Of a stretch of 13,149 nucleotides of DNA, positions 1 through 6,440 are shown in pieces. The position numbers and the translations under genes were made by a program. Within the stretch, counting starts at the first letter, position 1, and every line of letters begins with the position of its first letter. The stretch spans positions 1 to 13,149 of the forward strand of contig SKTN01000137.1 in the NCBI GenBank assembly GCA_007117945.1, written 5' to 3'. The notes under the pieces were generated by a model. That model did no database searches and was not told the origin of the DNA. It saw nothing but the letters and a program-made list of their open reading frames with translations. This DNA comes from Nitriliruptoraceae bacterium (GTDB taxonomy: Bacteria > Actinomycetota > Nitriliruptoria > Nitriliruptorales > Nitriliruptoraceae).

Positions 1-655
1 CGCCCGCGCGGCGCAGCGCGAGGCGGAGGCCCTGGGGCGGATCACCGAGGCGGCGGCGGCCACCGCCGCCAACATCGAGGTCGACGAGGCGGCGCTCGCC
101 GCCGCCCTGGCACGCCTGGAGGCTGACGCCGAGGCCCGTGCAGCCCTGGTCACCGCGCTCGAAGCCCGGGTGGCACGCCTCGAGCTGGACGCGAGCCGGG
201 TGTTCGTCCCCGTGGAGATCGACCTCGACCCCTTCGGCCCGCCCCCCGCCTGGGCCGAGCAGCTCCCGGGCCAGGGGCCCCGGTGGGCCGCGGCGATCGA
301 CGCCACCGCCAACCGGCACGGCATCGACGGCCGCCTGTTCGCGGCGCTGGTGTGGAGCGAGTCCGGGTTCTCCCCCGGTGTGGTGTCCCACGCCGGTGCC
401 CTCGGGCTCGCCCAGCTGATGCCGGGCACAGCCCGCGGGCTCGGCGTCGACCCCCACGACCCCCTCCAGAACCTCGACGGCGGCGCCCGCTACCTGCGCG
501 CCCAGCTGGACACCTTCGGCCGGGTGGATCTGGCCCTGGCGGCCTACAACGCCGGACCCGGTCGGGTGCAGCGCGCGGGCGGGATCCCCAACATCGTGGA
601 GACCCAGGTCTACGTCCCCCGGGTCCTGGAGCGCTACGAGCGCCTGGGAGGCTGA
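1..655 (+). CDS. Lytic transglycosylase (SLT domain), 5'-truncated
   Basis: The reading frame is open from base 2 and the start lies outside the window, so about 217 C-terminal residues are visible. The first ~70 visible residues are Ala/Glu/Leu/Arg-rich and look like an alpha-helical coiled coil. After a Pro-rich linker comes a complete SLT (goose-lysozyme-like) domain. It has the catalytic Glu in WSESGFSP (codon 359-361), GALGLAQLMPGTA, and the C-terminal AYNAGPGRV motif followed by the usual YVPRVLERY ending. Family members cleave the MurNAc-GlcNAc bond of peptidoglycan outside the membrane, leaving 1,6-anhydro ends. An in-frame GTG at 170 exists, but the open, coiled-coil-like sequence upstream argues the gene starts earlier. 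A signal peptide cannot be checked. It converges with the next gene, with 28 bp between the stops. A phage tail-associated lytic domain is possible, but no phage genes are seen. Confidence 0.9.
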   Translation, partial: ARAAQREAEALGRITEAAAATAANIEVDEAALAAALARLEADAEARAALVTALEARVARLELDASRVFVPVEIDLDPFGPPPAWAEQLPGQGPRWAAAIDATANRHGIDGRLFAALVWSESGFSPGVVSHAGALGLAQLMPGTARGLGVDPHDPLQNLDGGARYLRAQLDTFGRVDLALAAYNAGPGRVQRAGGIPNIVETQVYVPRVLERYERLGG

Positions 656-670
656 GGCCACACCGGCCTC
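654..670. terminator. Small hairpin between convergent stops
   Basis: GAGGCC (654-659) and GGCCTC (665-670) form a 6-bp stem with a 5-nt loop. It overlaps the stop of the transglycosylase and lies in the 28-bp gap to the convergent DUF2087 gene. There is no U-tract. A bidirectional terminator is plausible but weakly supported. Confidence 0.25.
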
Positions 671-683
671 GGGGCCTGGCAGG

Positions 684-1223
684 TCACACCACGCGGCCCC
701 CGCTGCGCCAGTACTCCCCCGCCGAGCGGTCGAGGTAGCCCTCGTCCACCAGCTGGCGCCGCAGGGTGGCGTGGTCGGGGTGGAAGCGGCGCAGCAGCGC
801 GTTGACCTCCTGCTCGTCGTAGCGCACCCCGGGCTCGAACTCCAGCGCCAGGCGTTCGAGGACCACCAGGCGCTTGCTGCGCTGGGCCGGGAGCTCCCGC
901 AGGCGGTCGCCGGTGAAGTAGCGGCCCAGCACCTCGCCCTCCTCCTCGGTCATGCCGAAGGCCACCCGCGGGCTCGGCGGGGTCGTCCGCGGCAACGCGC
1001 GGGCCTGGTCCCGCCACGCGGCGGCATCGAGGTGGTACGCCCCGTCCCGGCGCTGCACCAGGCCCGCCTGGACCAGGGGCGCGAGGGTGCGCAGCACCTC
1101 CTCGGGCGTGCGGTCGTGGCGCGCCACGAGCTCGGCGCTGGTGCGCGGCGCCGCGACGACGTCACCGACCACGGCCAGTCGGTCCGGATCGAGCAGGAGA
1201 CGGAGCAGGTCGAGGGGGTCCAT
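684..1223 (-). CDS. DUF2087 protein with N-terminal winged-helix (ArsR-like) domain
   Basis: This is a 179-residue putative transcriptional regulator. Residues ~1-70 read as a winged helix: LLRLLLDPDRLAVVGDVVA, then a T-S-A-E-L-V-A helix and LAPLVQAGLVQRRDGAYHL as recognition helix plus wing. Residues ~95-175 match DUF2087: YFTGDRLRELPAQRSKRLVVLE, FEPGVRYDEQEVN, and a DHATLRRQLVDEGYLDR block ending in YWR. DUF2087 often follows a helix-turn-helix in actinobacteria; its biochemical role is unknown. The ATG at 1223 was chosen because the winged helix begins immediately. The frame extends further upstream, but that sequence is Arg-rich and unlike a protein. No clear Shine-Dalgarno is visible, so the mRNA may have a very short leader. 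The gene diverges from an EamA transporter, and a palindrome lies 10 bp upstream of the start. Confidence 0.85.
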   Translation of the reverse strand: MDPLDLLRLLLDPDRLAVVGDVVAAPRTSAELVARHDRTPEEVLRTLAPLVQAGLVQRRDGAYHLDAAAWRDQARALPRTTPPSPRVAFGMTEEEGEVLGRYFTGDRLRELPAQRSKRLVVLERLALEFEPGVRYDEQEVNALLRRFHPDHATLRRQLVDEGYLDRSAGEYWRSGGRVV

Positions 1224-1232
1224 GGGGCCAGT

Positions 1233-1250
1233 GGTACCCCACGGGGTACC
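1233..1250. promoter_or_regulatory. 18-bp inverted repeat, candidate operator
   Basis: GGTACCCC (1233-1240) and GGGGTACC (1243-1250) are exact inverted copies separated by AC. The repeat sits 10 bp upstream of the DUF2087 start and 60 bp upstream of the EamA start. A TANNNT hexamer (TACCGT, 1247-1252), a possible -10 for the EamA gene, overlaps its right arm. That layout is what an operator for the adjacent winged-helix protein would look like. Binding is inferred. Confidence 0.45.
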
Positions 1251-1309
1251 GTCCCGCCGCCGCGACCCGACGTGCCGACCGGCCGCGACCCGCCGACCCC
1301 GAGGTGTGG

Positions 1310-2326
1310 ATGCCCGCCGCAGGAGCTCCCGCACCGACGCCCCTGCCGGGCGGGCGTGCCACCCCCACGGGCCGCCTCGGTGTCGTGGCATGGGTGGCCG
1401 TCGGGATCATCGCGGTGTCCACCGCGGCCATCCTCGCGCGCTTCGCGATGGGTGATACCCCCGGCGTCGTGCGCTCCGGCGAGGGCTCCGCCTCGGCCCT
1501 GGCCATCGCCTTCTGGCGCAGCAGCCTGGGGGCGCTCGCCCTGGCACCCGTCGCGTGGCGCCACCAGCGGCGCCAGCGCCGGGGCGGGGTCGTGCTGGGA
1601 CGACGGCGGCACCTGCAGCTCGCCCTGGCCGGTGCCGCCCTCGCCCTGCACTTCGCCCTGTTCCAGGGCTCCCTGGCCCTGACCTCCGTGGCCTCGGCGG
1701 TGACCCTGACCACGATGTCGCCGCTGTTCGTCGCCCTCGGCGGGTGGTGGCTCCTGGGCGAGCGGACCACACGCCGGGCGTGGTGGGGTATCGGTGCCAC
1801 CGTGGTGGGTGCGCTGGTCATCGGGATCGCCGACGCCACGGGCGGGGACCACGGTGGACGGGCGCTGCTCGGCGACACCATGGCCCTGGGGGCGGCCCTG
1901 GCGGGCACCGCCTACCTGCTGGCCGGTCGCCACGCCCGGCAGGCCGTCACCGTCAGCACCTACGGCGCCCTCGTCTACGGGTGGGCGGGAGCGCTGCTGC
2001 TGGTCGTTGCGGGGCTGACGGGCGCCCCGCTCACGGGGTTCACGCCGACCACCTGGTTGGCCATCGCCGGCATCGTGGCGGGGCCGCAGCTGCTGGGCCA
2101 CACCGTGTTCAACCTGCTGCTGGCCACGCTGAAGGCCAGCACGGTGTCCATCGCGATCCTCGGCGAACCCGTCGGTGCGGGGCTCCTGGCGTGGCTGCTG
2201 CTCGGTGAGCTCCCCGAGCCCCTGTTCGCCCTGGGGGCACCGCTGGTGCTGCTCGGGGTGGCCGTGGTGATCCGCAGCAACGCCGACCCGTCACCGGTAC
2301 CCGACGACCGGCACGAGACGCCCTGA
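1310..2326 (+). CDS. EamA-family drug/metabolite transporter (10-TM exporter)
   Basis: This 338-residue integral membrane protein has two EamA repeats of about five hydrophobic segments each. The first repeat covers roughly residues 24-175 and includes the AFWRSSLGALALAP signature near 67-80 and the LTSVASAVTLTTMSPLFVALGGWWLLGE stretch. The second covers roughly 188-323 and ends in ILGEPVGAGLLAWLLLGE and a C-terminal LVLLGVAVVI helix. Relatives export amino acids, metabolites or drugs; no substrate can be read from the sequence. The ATG at 1310 is chosen over a GTG at 1304 because GAGG (1301-1304) is 5 nt from it. The N-terminal ~22 residues are Pro/Ala-rich and cytosolic. The gene diverges from the DUF2087 regulator, which may control it, and converges with the next gene with only 7 bp between stops. 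Confidence 0.9.
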   Translation: MPAAGAPAPTPLPGGRATPTGRLGVVAWVAVGIIAVSTAAILARFAMGDTPGVVRSGEGSASALAIAFWRSSLGALALAPVAWRHQRRQRRGGVVLGRRRHLQLALAGAALALHFALFQGSLALTSVASAVTLTTMSPLFVALGGWWLLGERTTRRAWWGIGATVVGALVIGIADATGGDHGGRALLGDTMALGAALAGTAYLLAGRHARQAVTVSTYGALVYGWAGALLLVVAGLTGAPLTGFTPTTWLAIAGIVAGPQLLGHTVFNLLLATLKASTVSIAILGEPVGAGLLAWLLLGELPEPLFALGAPLVLLGVAVVIRSNADPSPVPDDRHETP

Positions 2327-2333
2327 GCGGCCG

Positions 2334-2810
2334 TCAGAACACCAGGGGCAGGCTGGTCCGCTCCTCGAGCACGCCGACGATCGCGCCGCGGGCGCGGCCC
2401 TCGCGGGCCCGTGCATCCACCGTGGCCGCCAGCTCCCGGGGCGCCAGCTCCGGGTCGGGGTGGCCCCCGCTGAGCACCACCAGCATGGTGCCCTTCAGGC
2501 GCAGCGCCGCCTCGATCCACCCGGTGTCCAGCCCACCGCGGGTGGCGCGCAGCAGCGCGTCCTCCCGCTCGTCCACCAACCGCAGCTCCCGACCATCGAG
2601 CTGGAACCCGACCTTCGCCCCCCGGGGCAGCTCGGCACCCAGGAAGGCATCCAGCTCCCGCAGCTCAGCCTCCGCCAGGGCGGTGAGCAGCAGGGGGCCA
2701 CGGCCATGCTCGGTGACCGAGGCCACCAGCAGGGGCATCCCGCCCACCCGCAGGGACCGCAGGGCGACACCGTCGGTGGCCGTCGCGTCATCGTGGATCC
2801 CGGGGTTCAT
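2334..2810 (-). CDS. Hypothetical protein, second gene of SDR operon
   Basis: This is a 158-residue soluble protein of no family I recognise. It looks alpha/beta: strands such as GMPLLVASV, GAKVGFQLDG and GTMLVVLSGG alternate with helices such as AEAELRELDAFLGAEL and LAPRELAATVDARAREG. There is no signal peptide, no transmembrane segment and no cysteine. The start at 2810 is well supported by a GAGGAGG Shine-Dalgarno 6 nt upstream. Its ATG also overlaps the stop of the upstream dehydrogenase gene (ATGA, 2807-2810), so the two are very likely co-transcribed and translationally coupled. The coupling suggests a job linked to the dehydrogenase, but no function is claimed. Confidence 0.75.
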   Translation of the reverse strand: MNPGIHDDATATDGVALRSLRVGGMPLLVASVTEHGRGPLLLTALAEAELRELDAFLGAELPRGAKVGFQLDGRELRLVDEREDALLRATRGGLDTGWIEAALRLKGTMLVVLSGGHPDPELAPRELAATVDARAREGRARGAIVGVLEERTSLPLVF

Positions 2811-3601
2811 CGTCCGCCTCCTCGCGCGTGGATCAGGCCGCTGACCCGCCGTACCGCCACCCGGGGCAGGGCCCGGGCCGCGTGGAGCAGCGCGCGGTCC
2901 GCAACCCGTGGTACGCACACCGCGCGTCCGGCGGCGAAGGCCTGCAGGCCCGCCGCGACCACCTCGTCGGGATCGGCCGCGAGACCGGCGGGGGCGACGT
3001 CGGCCGCGACGCCGGCCACGGCCTGGAACTCCGTGGCGGTGAAGCCCGGTGCGAGCAGCAGCACCCGCACCCCCGTGCCCCGCACCTCCTCGTGGACGGC
3101 CTCGGTGAGGCGGTTCACGAAGGCCTTGGAGGCGCCGTAGACCGCGGCGTGGGGACCGGGCCGCTCCCCCGCAGTGGAGCCGACGTTGATGACCCCACCC
3201 CGCTGCCGCTCCAGCATCCCCGGGAGGGCGGCGCGGGTGAGGTGGAGCAGGGCGGTGACGTTGACCTCGACCATGCGTCGGAGCAGGTCGGGGTCCTGGG
3301 TGTCCAGGCGGCCGTAGCCACCGAGCCCGGCATCGTTGACCAGCAGATCGACCACCTGCAGGTCGCTGCGCAGCCGGTCCTCCACCCGGGCGCGGTCGCC
3401 CGGGTCCGCCAGGTCGGCCCCCAGCACCTCCACCTCGACGCCGTGGCTGTGCGTGAGCGCACCGGCCAGGGCCCGCAGCCGATCCTCACGGCGGGCCACC
3501 AGCACGAGGTGGACGCCGCGCTGCGCCAACTGGCGGGCGAAGGCCGTGCCGATCCCCGAGGAGGCGCCGGTCACCAGGGCCCGTTCGATCCGTCCCGTCA
3601 C
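2807..3601 (-). CDS. Short-chain dehydrogenase/reductase (SDR, classical type)
   Basis: This 264-residue Rossmann-fold NAD(P)-dependent oxidoreductase has the cofactor loop TGASSGIG (11-18), ARRED at the end of beta-2 (36-40, favouring NADP(H)), GADLADP (61-67), and NDAG (89-92, a variant of NNAG). It also has N114 and the catalytic S142, Y155 and K159 in the S...YGASK arrangement, followed by LAPGFTATEF. The tail is Arg/Ala-rich (AARALPRVAVRRVSGL), as in several actinobacterial SDRs near membranes. The substrate is unknown. The GTG at 3601 is chosen because AGGAG lies 5 nt upstream and the GRIERALVTGASSGIG core begins at once. The frame is open further upstream, but that stretch is Pro/Arg-rich. 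It is the first gene of a pair with the 158-residue protein and diverges from the exonuclease gene. Confidence 0.93.
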   Translation of the reverse strand: MTGRIERALVTGASSGIGTAFARQLAQRGVHLVLVARREDRLRALAGALTHSHGVEVEVLGADLADPGDRARVEDRLRSDLQVVDLLVNDAGLGGYGRLDTQDPDLLRRMVEVNVTALLHLTRAALPGMLERQRGGVINVGSTAGERPGPHAAVYGASKAFVNRLTEAVHEEVRGTGVRVLLLAPGFTATEFQAVAGVAADVAPAGLAADPDEVVAAGLQAFAAGRAVCVPRVADRALLHAARALPRVAVRRVSGLIHARGGGR

Positions 3602-3654
3602 CTGCACTCCTGCGGCTCGTTCGCGCCGCCGGGGTCCGCGGCCCAGGATCCGGC

Positions 3655-3660
3655 AGGCTA
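3655..3660 (-). promoter_or_regulatory. Candidate -10 for the SDR operon
   Basis: TAGCCT on the minus strand fits the TANNNT consensus. It lies 53 bp upstream of the SDR start in the divergent intergenic region. No convincing -35 is visible, so the assignment rests on the -10 and position only. Confidence 0.25.
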
Positions 3661-3669
3661 CCCAGCCGC

Positions 3670-3675
3670 TACCGT
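3670..3675 (+). promoter_or_regulatory. Candidate -10 for the exonuclease gene
   Basis: TACCGT on the plus strand matches TANNNT and lies ~113 bp upstream of the exonuclease ATG. If used, the leader would contain the strong hairpin at 3719-3755. There is no clear -35. Confidence 0.2.
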
Positions 3676-3718
3676 CGCGCCGTCGGTGCTCCCGGTGGAG
3701 CGGACGACGCGCGCGTGG

Positions 3719-3755
3719 GGCGGTGCCGTCCGCCGCGGGCGGGCGCGGCACCGCC
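3719..3755. repeat. Two-tier hairpin in the exonuclease leader
   Basis: A 10-bp perfect stem, GGCGGTGCCG (3719-3728) with CGGCACCGCC (3746-3755), encloses a second 5-bp stem, CCGCC (3730-3734) with GGCGG (3738-3742). It lies 33 bp upstream of the exonuclease start. It could be an mRNA leader structure or a protein-binding palindrome. The sequence does not say which. Confidence 0.45.
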
Positions 3756-3788
3756 GGTGGTCGTTCCGACGGCACGGGAGGCAGGTCT

Positions 3789-4823
3789 ATGTCGCAGCAC
3801 CACGGCGGGAGCCGGGCGGTGCTGGCCGTGGACGGCAACGCCCTGGGGCACCGGGCCTACCGCTCCGCGGAAGCCGAGCTCGACGCCGGGGACGACCGCC
3901 CCCTGGTCACGGGTGCGGTGGTGTCGATGCTGGCCACGGCCTGGGTGCACGGGCCCTACGACGCGGTGCTCGTGGGCTTCGACCATCCCACCAACCGTCG
4001 CAAGCTCCTGGCACCGGAGTACAAGGCGAACCGGCCCCCCACCCCCGCCGCGCTCACCGCCTCGCTCCAGCTGCTGCGCACCCACCTGGCCGAGTGCGGC
4101 TTCCACGTCGTCGAGCACGAGGGCGCGGAGGCCGACGACGTGCTGGCCGCCGCCGCCGACGCCTGCACCCTCAACGGGTGGCGCTGCGACCTGCTCAGCT
4201 CGGACCGCGACCTCACCGCCCTGGTCGGTGACGCGGTGCGGCTGCTGCGACCGCGGGCGCGCTTCGCCGAGCTGGTGGTGGAGGACGAGGCCGCCGTCGA
4301 GGACCTCTACGGGGTGCCACCGACCCGCTACGTGGAGCTGGCGGCGCTGCGCGGCGACGTCTCCGACGGCCTGGACGGTGCCAAGGGGATCGGCCCGAAG
4401 ACCGCGGCCAAGCTGCTCGGCACCTACGGCTCCATCGACGCGCTCTACGCGGCGCTGCCCGACCTCCCACCACGGATCGAGGCCGCCCTGCGTGACGGCC
4501 GTGAGCGCGTGGAACGCAACCTGCTCCTGATGGCCCCCGTGCCACACCTCGACGTGGCCCCGGACCTGCTGGCCACCGCCGAGGTGCGGGGCGAGCGCGT
4601 GCTGGAGGTCCTCGAGCCCCTCGGTCTCGGCGCCGCGGCGCGCCGCTTCGAGCGGGCCCTGTCGGCGCCGCCACAGCCACCGGCCGCCCCCCACCCCGTG
4701 GGCGTGGAGCCCTCCGATGGCCCGGGCGAGGCGGCAACCGAGGCGACGGCACCGGCGACGGCCGCCGGCCGGGCCTCGCGGGGGCCGGCCCCGAGCACCG
4801 GGGAGCAGGACGCCCTGTTCTGA
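3789..4823 (+). CDS. Stand-alone 5'-3' exonuclease / flap endonuclease (PIN + H3TH) with clamp-motif-like tail
   Basis: This 344-residue structure-specific nuclease of the Pol I N-terminal/FEN family has no polymerase domain. Metal-ligand motifs are in order: VDGN (D15), GFDHPTNRRKLLAPEYKANR (D65, K79, R82), EGAEADDVLA (E114, D116, D117), SSDRDLTALV (D139, D141), and LRGDVSDGL (D190, D193). A helix-hairpin-helix GAKGIGPKTAAKLL (197-210) gives DNA-backbone binding. Such enzymes remove RNA primers and 5' flaps during Okazaki-fragment maturation and repair. Residues ~292-338 are Pro/Ala-rich and likely disordered. The protein ends in EQDALF, which fits the bacterial sliding-clamp-binding consensus (Q-x-x-L-F type). 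The ATG at 3789 has GGAGG 6 nt upstream. The extra upstream open frame is Arg/Ser-rich and not coding-like. The nearby MarR/AlkA pair also concerns DNA. Confidence 0.93.
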   Translation: MSQHHGGSRAVLAVDGNALGHRAYRSAEAELDAGDDRPLVTGAVVSMLATAWVHGPYDAVLVGFDHPTNRRKLLAPEYKANRPPTPAALTASLQLLRTHLAECGFHVVEHEGAEADDVLAAAADACTLNGWRCDLLSSDRDLTALVGDAVRLLRPRARFAELVVEDEAAVEDLYGVPPTRYVELAALRGDVSDGLDGAKGIGPKTAAKLLGTYGSIDALYAALPDLPPRIEAALRDGRERVERNLLLMAPVPHLDVAPDLLATAEVRGERVLEVLEPLGLGAAARRFERALSAPPQPPAAPHPVGVEPSDGPGEAATEATAPATAAGRASRGPAPSTGEQDALF

Positions 4824-4860
4824 CGCCACGGCACCGGGGCCCGGGGCCGCCGTCAGGTAG

Positions 4861-4875
4861 TAGCCTGCGCAGGCC
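4861..4875 (+). promoter_or_regulatory. marR-type promoter with overlapping palindrome
   Basis: TAGCCT (4861-4866) is a TANNNT -10 box placed 9 nt before the MarR ATG (4876), the spacing of a leaderless or near-leaderless transcript. No Shine-Dalgarno is visible. The 12-bp perfect palindrome GCCTGCGCAGGC (4863-4874) overlaps the -10 and the expected transcription start. A dimeric regulator bound there would block initiation. Autoregulation by the encoded MarR protein is the natural inference. Confidence 0.45.
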
Positions 4876-5397
4876 ATGGACACCGATGCCGCCCCCGGTG
4901 GCGACCACGTCGACCAGCTGCTCGCCCAGTGGGCGCGGGAGCGGCCCGAACTCGACGTCTCGGGGCTGGCGATCGTGGCCCGCGTGGTGCGCCTCCAACG
5001 CTTCCTGGACCGCCGGACCGAGGCGGTGGTGGCCGCGCACGGCCTCAGCATCGGCGAGACCAACGTGCTGGCGGCGCTGCGGCGGGCCGGTGCCCCCCAC
5101 ACCCTGACGCCGACGCAGCTGTACCGGGGCCTGCTGCTGTCCTCCGCCGCGATGACCCACCGCCTCGACCGTCTCGAGGAGCTCGGCCTGGTCGCGCGCT
5201 GCCGTGCCGAGGAGGACCGCCGGCAGGTGCTGGTCACCCTCACCGACCGTGGACGCGAGGTGGTGGACGAGGTCATGGACGCCTACACCGCGCAGCTCAA
5301 CGCCCTGGTCGGCGGCCTCGACCCTGACACCCACGACGGTCTGGCCGCGGGCCTGCGCACGCTGCTGCTTCACCTCGAGGCGGAACCGGCGACGTGA
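4876..5397 (+). CDS. MarR-family transcriptional regulator
   Basis: This 173-residue winged-helix repressor/activator has a helical dimerisation N-terminus (ARVVRLQRFLDRR, ~35-47) and a helix-turn-helix covering LSIGETNVLAALRRAG (57-72) and LTPTQLYRGLLLSSAAMTHRLDRLEELGLV (77-106). A wing with RCRAEEDRRQVLVTLTDRGR (108-127) carries the family's D-R-R-x-x-x-V-x-L-T signature. A C-terminal dimerisation helix ends the protein. MarR proteins usually respond to a small ligand or to cysteine oxidation; the single Cys (109) sits in the wing. The stop overlaps the start of the glycosylase gene (GTGA, 5394-5397), so both are produced from one message. A palindrome over the promoter suggests self-repression, with the glycosylase in the same regulon. 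The operon logic is inferred; the family is clear. Confidence 0.93.
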   Translation: MDTDAAPGGDHVDQLLAQWARERPELDVSGLAIVARVVRLQRFLDRRTEAVVAAHGLSIGETNVLAALRRAGAPHTLTPTQLYRGLLLSSAAMTHRLDRLEELGLVARCRAEEDRRQVLVTLTDRGREVVDEVMDAYTAQLNALVGGLDPDTHDGLAAGLRTLLLHLEAEPAT

Positions 5398-6368
5398 GCA
5401 CGCCGGGGTCCGACACCGAGGTGGTCGGCACCACCACGGTCGACCTCGACCACCCCGTGGACCTGCTCCAGAGCCTGCGACCCCTGGTGGCCTCCCGCCA
5501 CGACCCGACGATCCGGGTCCGTCCCGACGCCCTCGCACGCGCGGCCCACACCCCCGAGGGTCCCGGCACCCTGGTGGCCGAGCGCCGGCCGGACGTGGGC
5601 ACCAGCCGGCCGGACGTGGGCACCCCCCGAGCGGAGCGCTTCGCGGTCCGCGCCTACGGTCCGGGCGGCCGCTGGCTGCTGGACCGGGCGCCGGGGCTGC
5701 TCGGCGGCCGTGACGACCGCACGGGCTTCACGCCGGGGCTGCACCGTGCCGTGGCACGTGCGGTCCACCGGCGTCCGGGCCTGCGCCTGATCGCCACGGG
5801 CAGCGTGGTCGACGTGCTCGTGGCCACCATCATCGCCCAGCGGGTGACCTCCCTGGAGGCCGCGCGGTCCTGGACCCGCCTGGTCCGCCGGCTCGGACGA
5901 CCCGCACCCGGTCCCCACGGCCTGACCCTGCCGCCGCACCCGCGGGAGCTGACCCGCACGCCGGTGGCCACCTTCCACGAGCTCGGCATCGAGCGTGCCC
6001 GTGCCCGCCGGATCACCGCGGCCTGCGCGGCGGTGGACCACCTCGATGCCGCCCTGCTGGGCCTGGCGGGCACGGCACGCCTGGCCGCGCTCACCGCCGT
6101 CGAGGGGGTGGGTCCCTGGACCGCCGCGCACCTCGTCCGGGTCGGGGCCGGGGATGCCGACGCGGTCGAGGTGGGGGACCACAACGTCAAGCACCTGGTC
6201 ACGTGGAACCTCGCCGGTCGGCCCCGGGGCAGCGACGAGGCGATGCTGGCCCTGCTGGCGCCCTTCGCGGGACACCGGGGCCGGGTGGTGCGGCTGCTGG
6301 CCTCGGCAGGTCCGTGGCCACCGCGCTTCGCCCACCGGCACGCGCTGACCCCGGTGGAGCGCCTGTGA
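5394..6368 (+). CDS. AlkA-type DNA-3-methyladenine glycosylase (HhH-GPD)
   Basis: This 324-residue base-excision repair glycosylase has an N-terminal ~1-125 region that matches the actinobacterial AlkA-like N domain (RAYGPGGRWLLDRAPGLLGG, then DRTGF). The HhH-GPD core follows: VLVATIIAQRVTSLEAARSW (141-160), HELGIERARARRI (195-207), and the hairpin LTAVEGVGPWTAAHLV (233-248). DADAVEVGDHNVKHLV carries the catalytic Asp (D262). The enzyme would excise alkylated purines such as 3-methyladenine from DNA. It starts at a GTG overlapping the MarR stop, with no good Shine-Dalgarno of its own, so translation is probably coupled. A linker contains a 21-bp in-frame tandem duplication (RPDVGT repeated). 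It converges with dacB across a terminator-like hairpin. Confidence 0.88.
   Translation: MSTPGSDTEVVGTTTVDLDHPVDLLQSLRPLVASRHDPTIRVRPDALARAAHTPEGPGTLVAERRPDVGTSRPDVGTPRAERFAVRAYGPGGRWLLDRAPGLLGGRDDRTGFTPGLHRAVARAVHRRPGLRLIATGSVVDVLVATIIAQRVTSLEAARSWTRLVRRLGRPAPGPHGLTLPPHPRELTRTPVATFHELGIERARARRITAACAAVDHLDAALLGLAGTARLAALTAVEGVGPWTAAHLVRVGAGDADAVEVGDHNVKHLVTWNLAGRPRGSDEAMLALLAPFAGHRGRVVRLLASAGPWPPRFAHRHALTPVERL
5584..5624 (+). repeat. In-frame 21-bp tandem duplication inside the glycosylase gene
   Basis: A 20-bp unit at 5584-5603 is repeated exactly at 5605-5624, a period of 21 bp. It encodes RPDVGTS-RPDVGTP (residues 65-78) in a linker before the conserved domain. Because the period is a multiple of three, copy-number change would keep the frame. 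Confidence 0.85.
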
Positions 6369-6400
6369 GACCCGCGGTCGGAGGTCCGGCGTGCACGAGG

Positions 6401-6430
6401 CCCGCCCCCGGGGCCCTCCCGGGGCGCGGG
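6401..6430. terminator. Hairpin between convergent alkA-like and dacB-like genes
   Basis: CCCGCCCCCGG (6401-6411) pairs with CCGGGGCGCGGG (6419-6430) over 11 bp with one bulged C (6425) and a 7-nt loop. It lies in the 72-bp gap between two convergent stops. No U-tract follows on either side, which is common for GC-rich actinobacterial terminators. Confidence 0.5.
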
Positions 6431-6440
6431 ACCCGCCAGC

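Noticed and set aside
1..655. Phage tail tape-measure protein with a lytic domain
   Set aside because: A coiled coil plus SLT domain would fit, but the following genes are ordinary chromosomal ones and no other phage gene is visible.
2828..4231. Plus-strand open frame of 467 codons across the SDR and exonuclease genes
   Set aside because: It covers two well-supported genes in other frames and has a His/Gln/Arg-rich composition with no domain.
3669..5276. Minus-strand open frame of 535 codons opposite the exonuclease and MarR genes
   Set aside because: Both sense genes have complete catalytic or DNA-binding motifs; the antisense translation is low-complexity.
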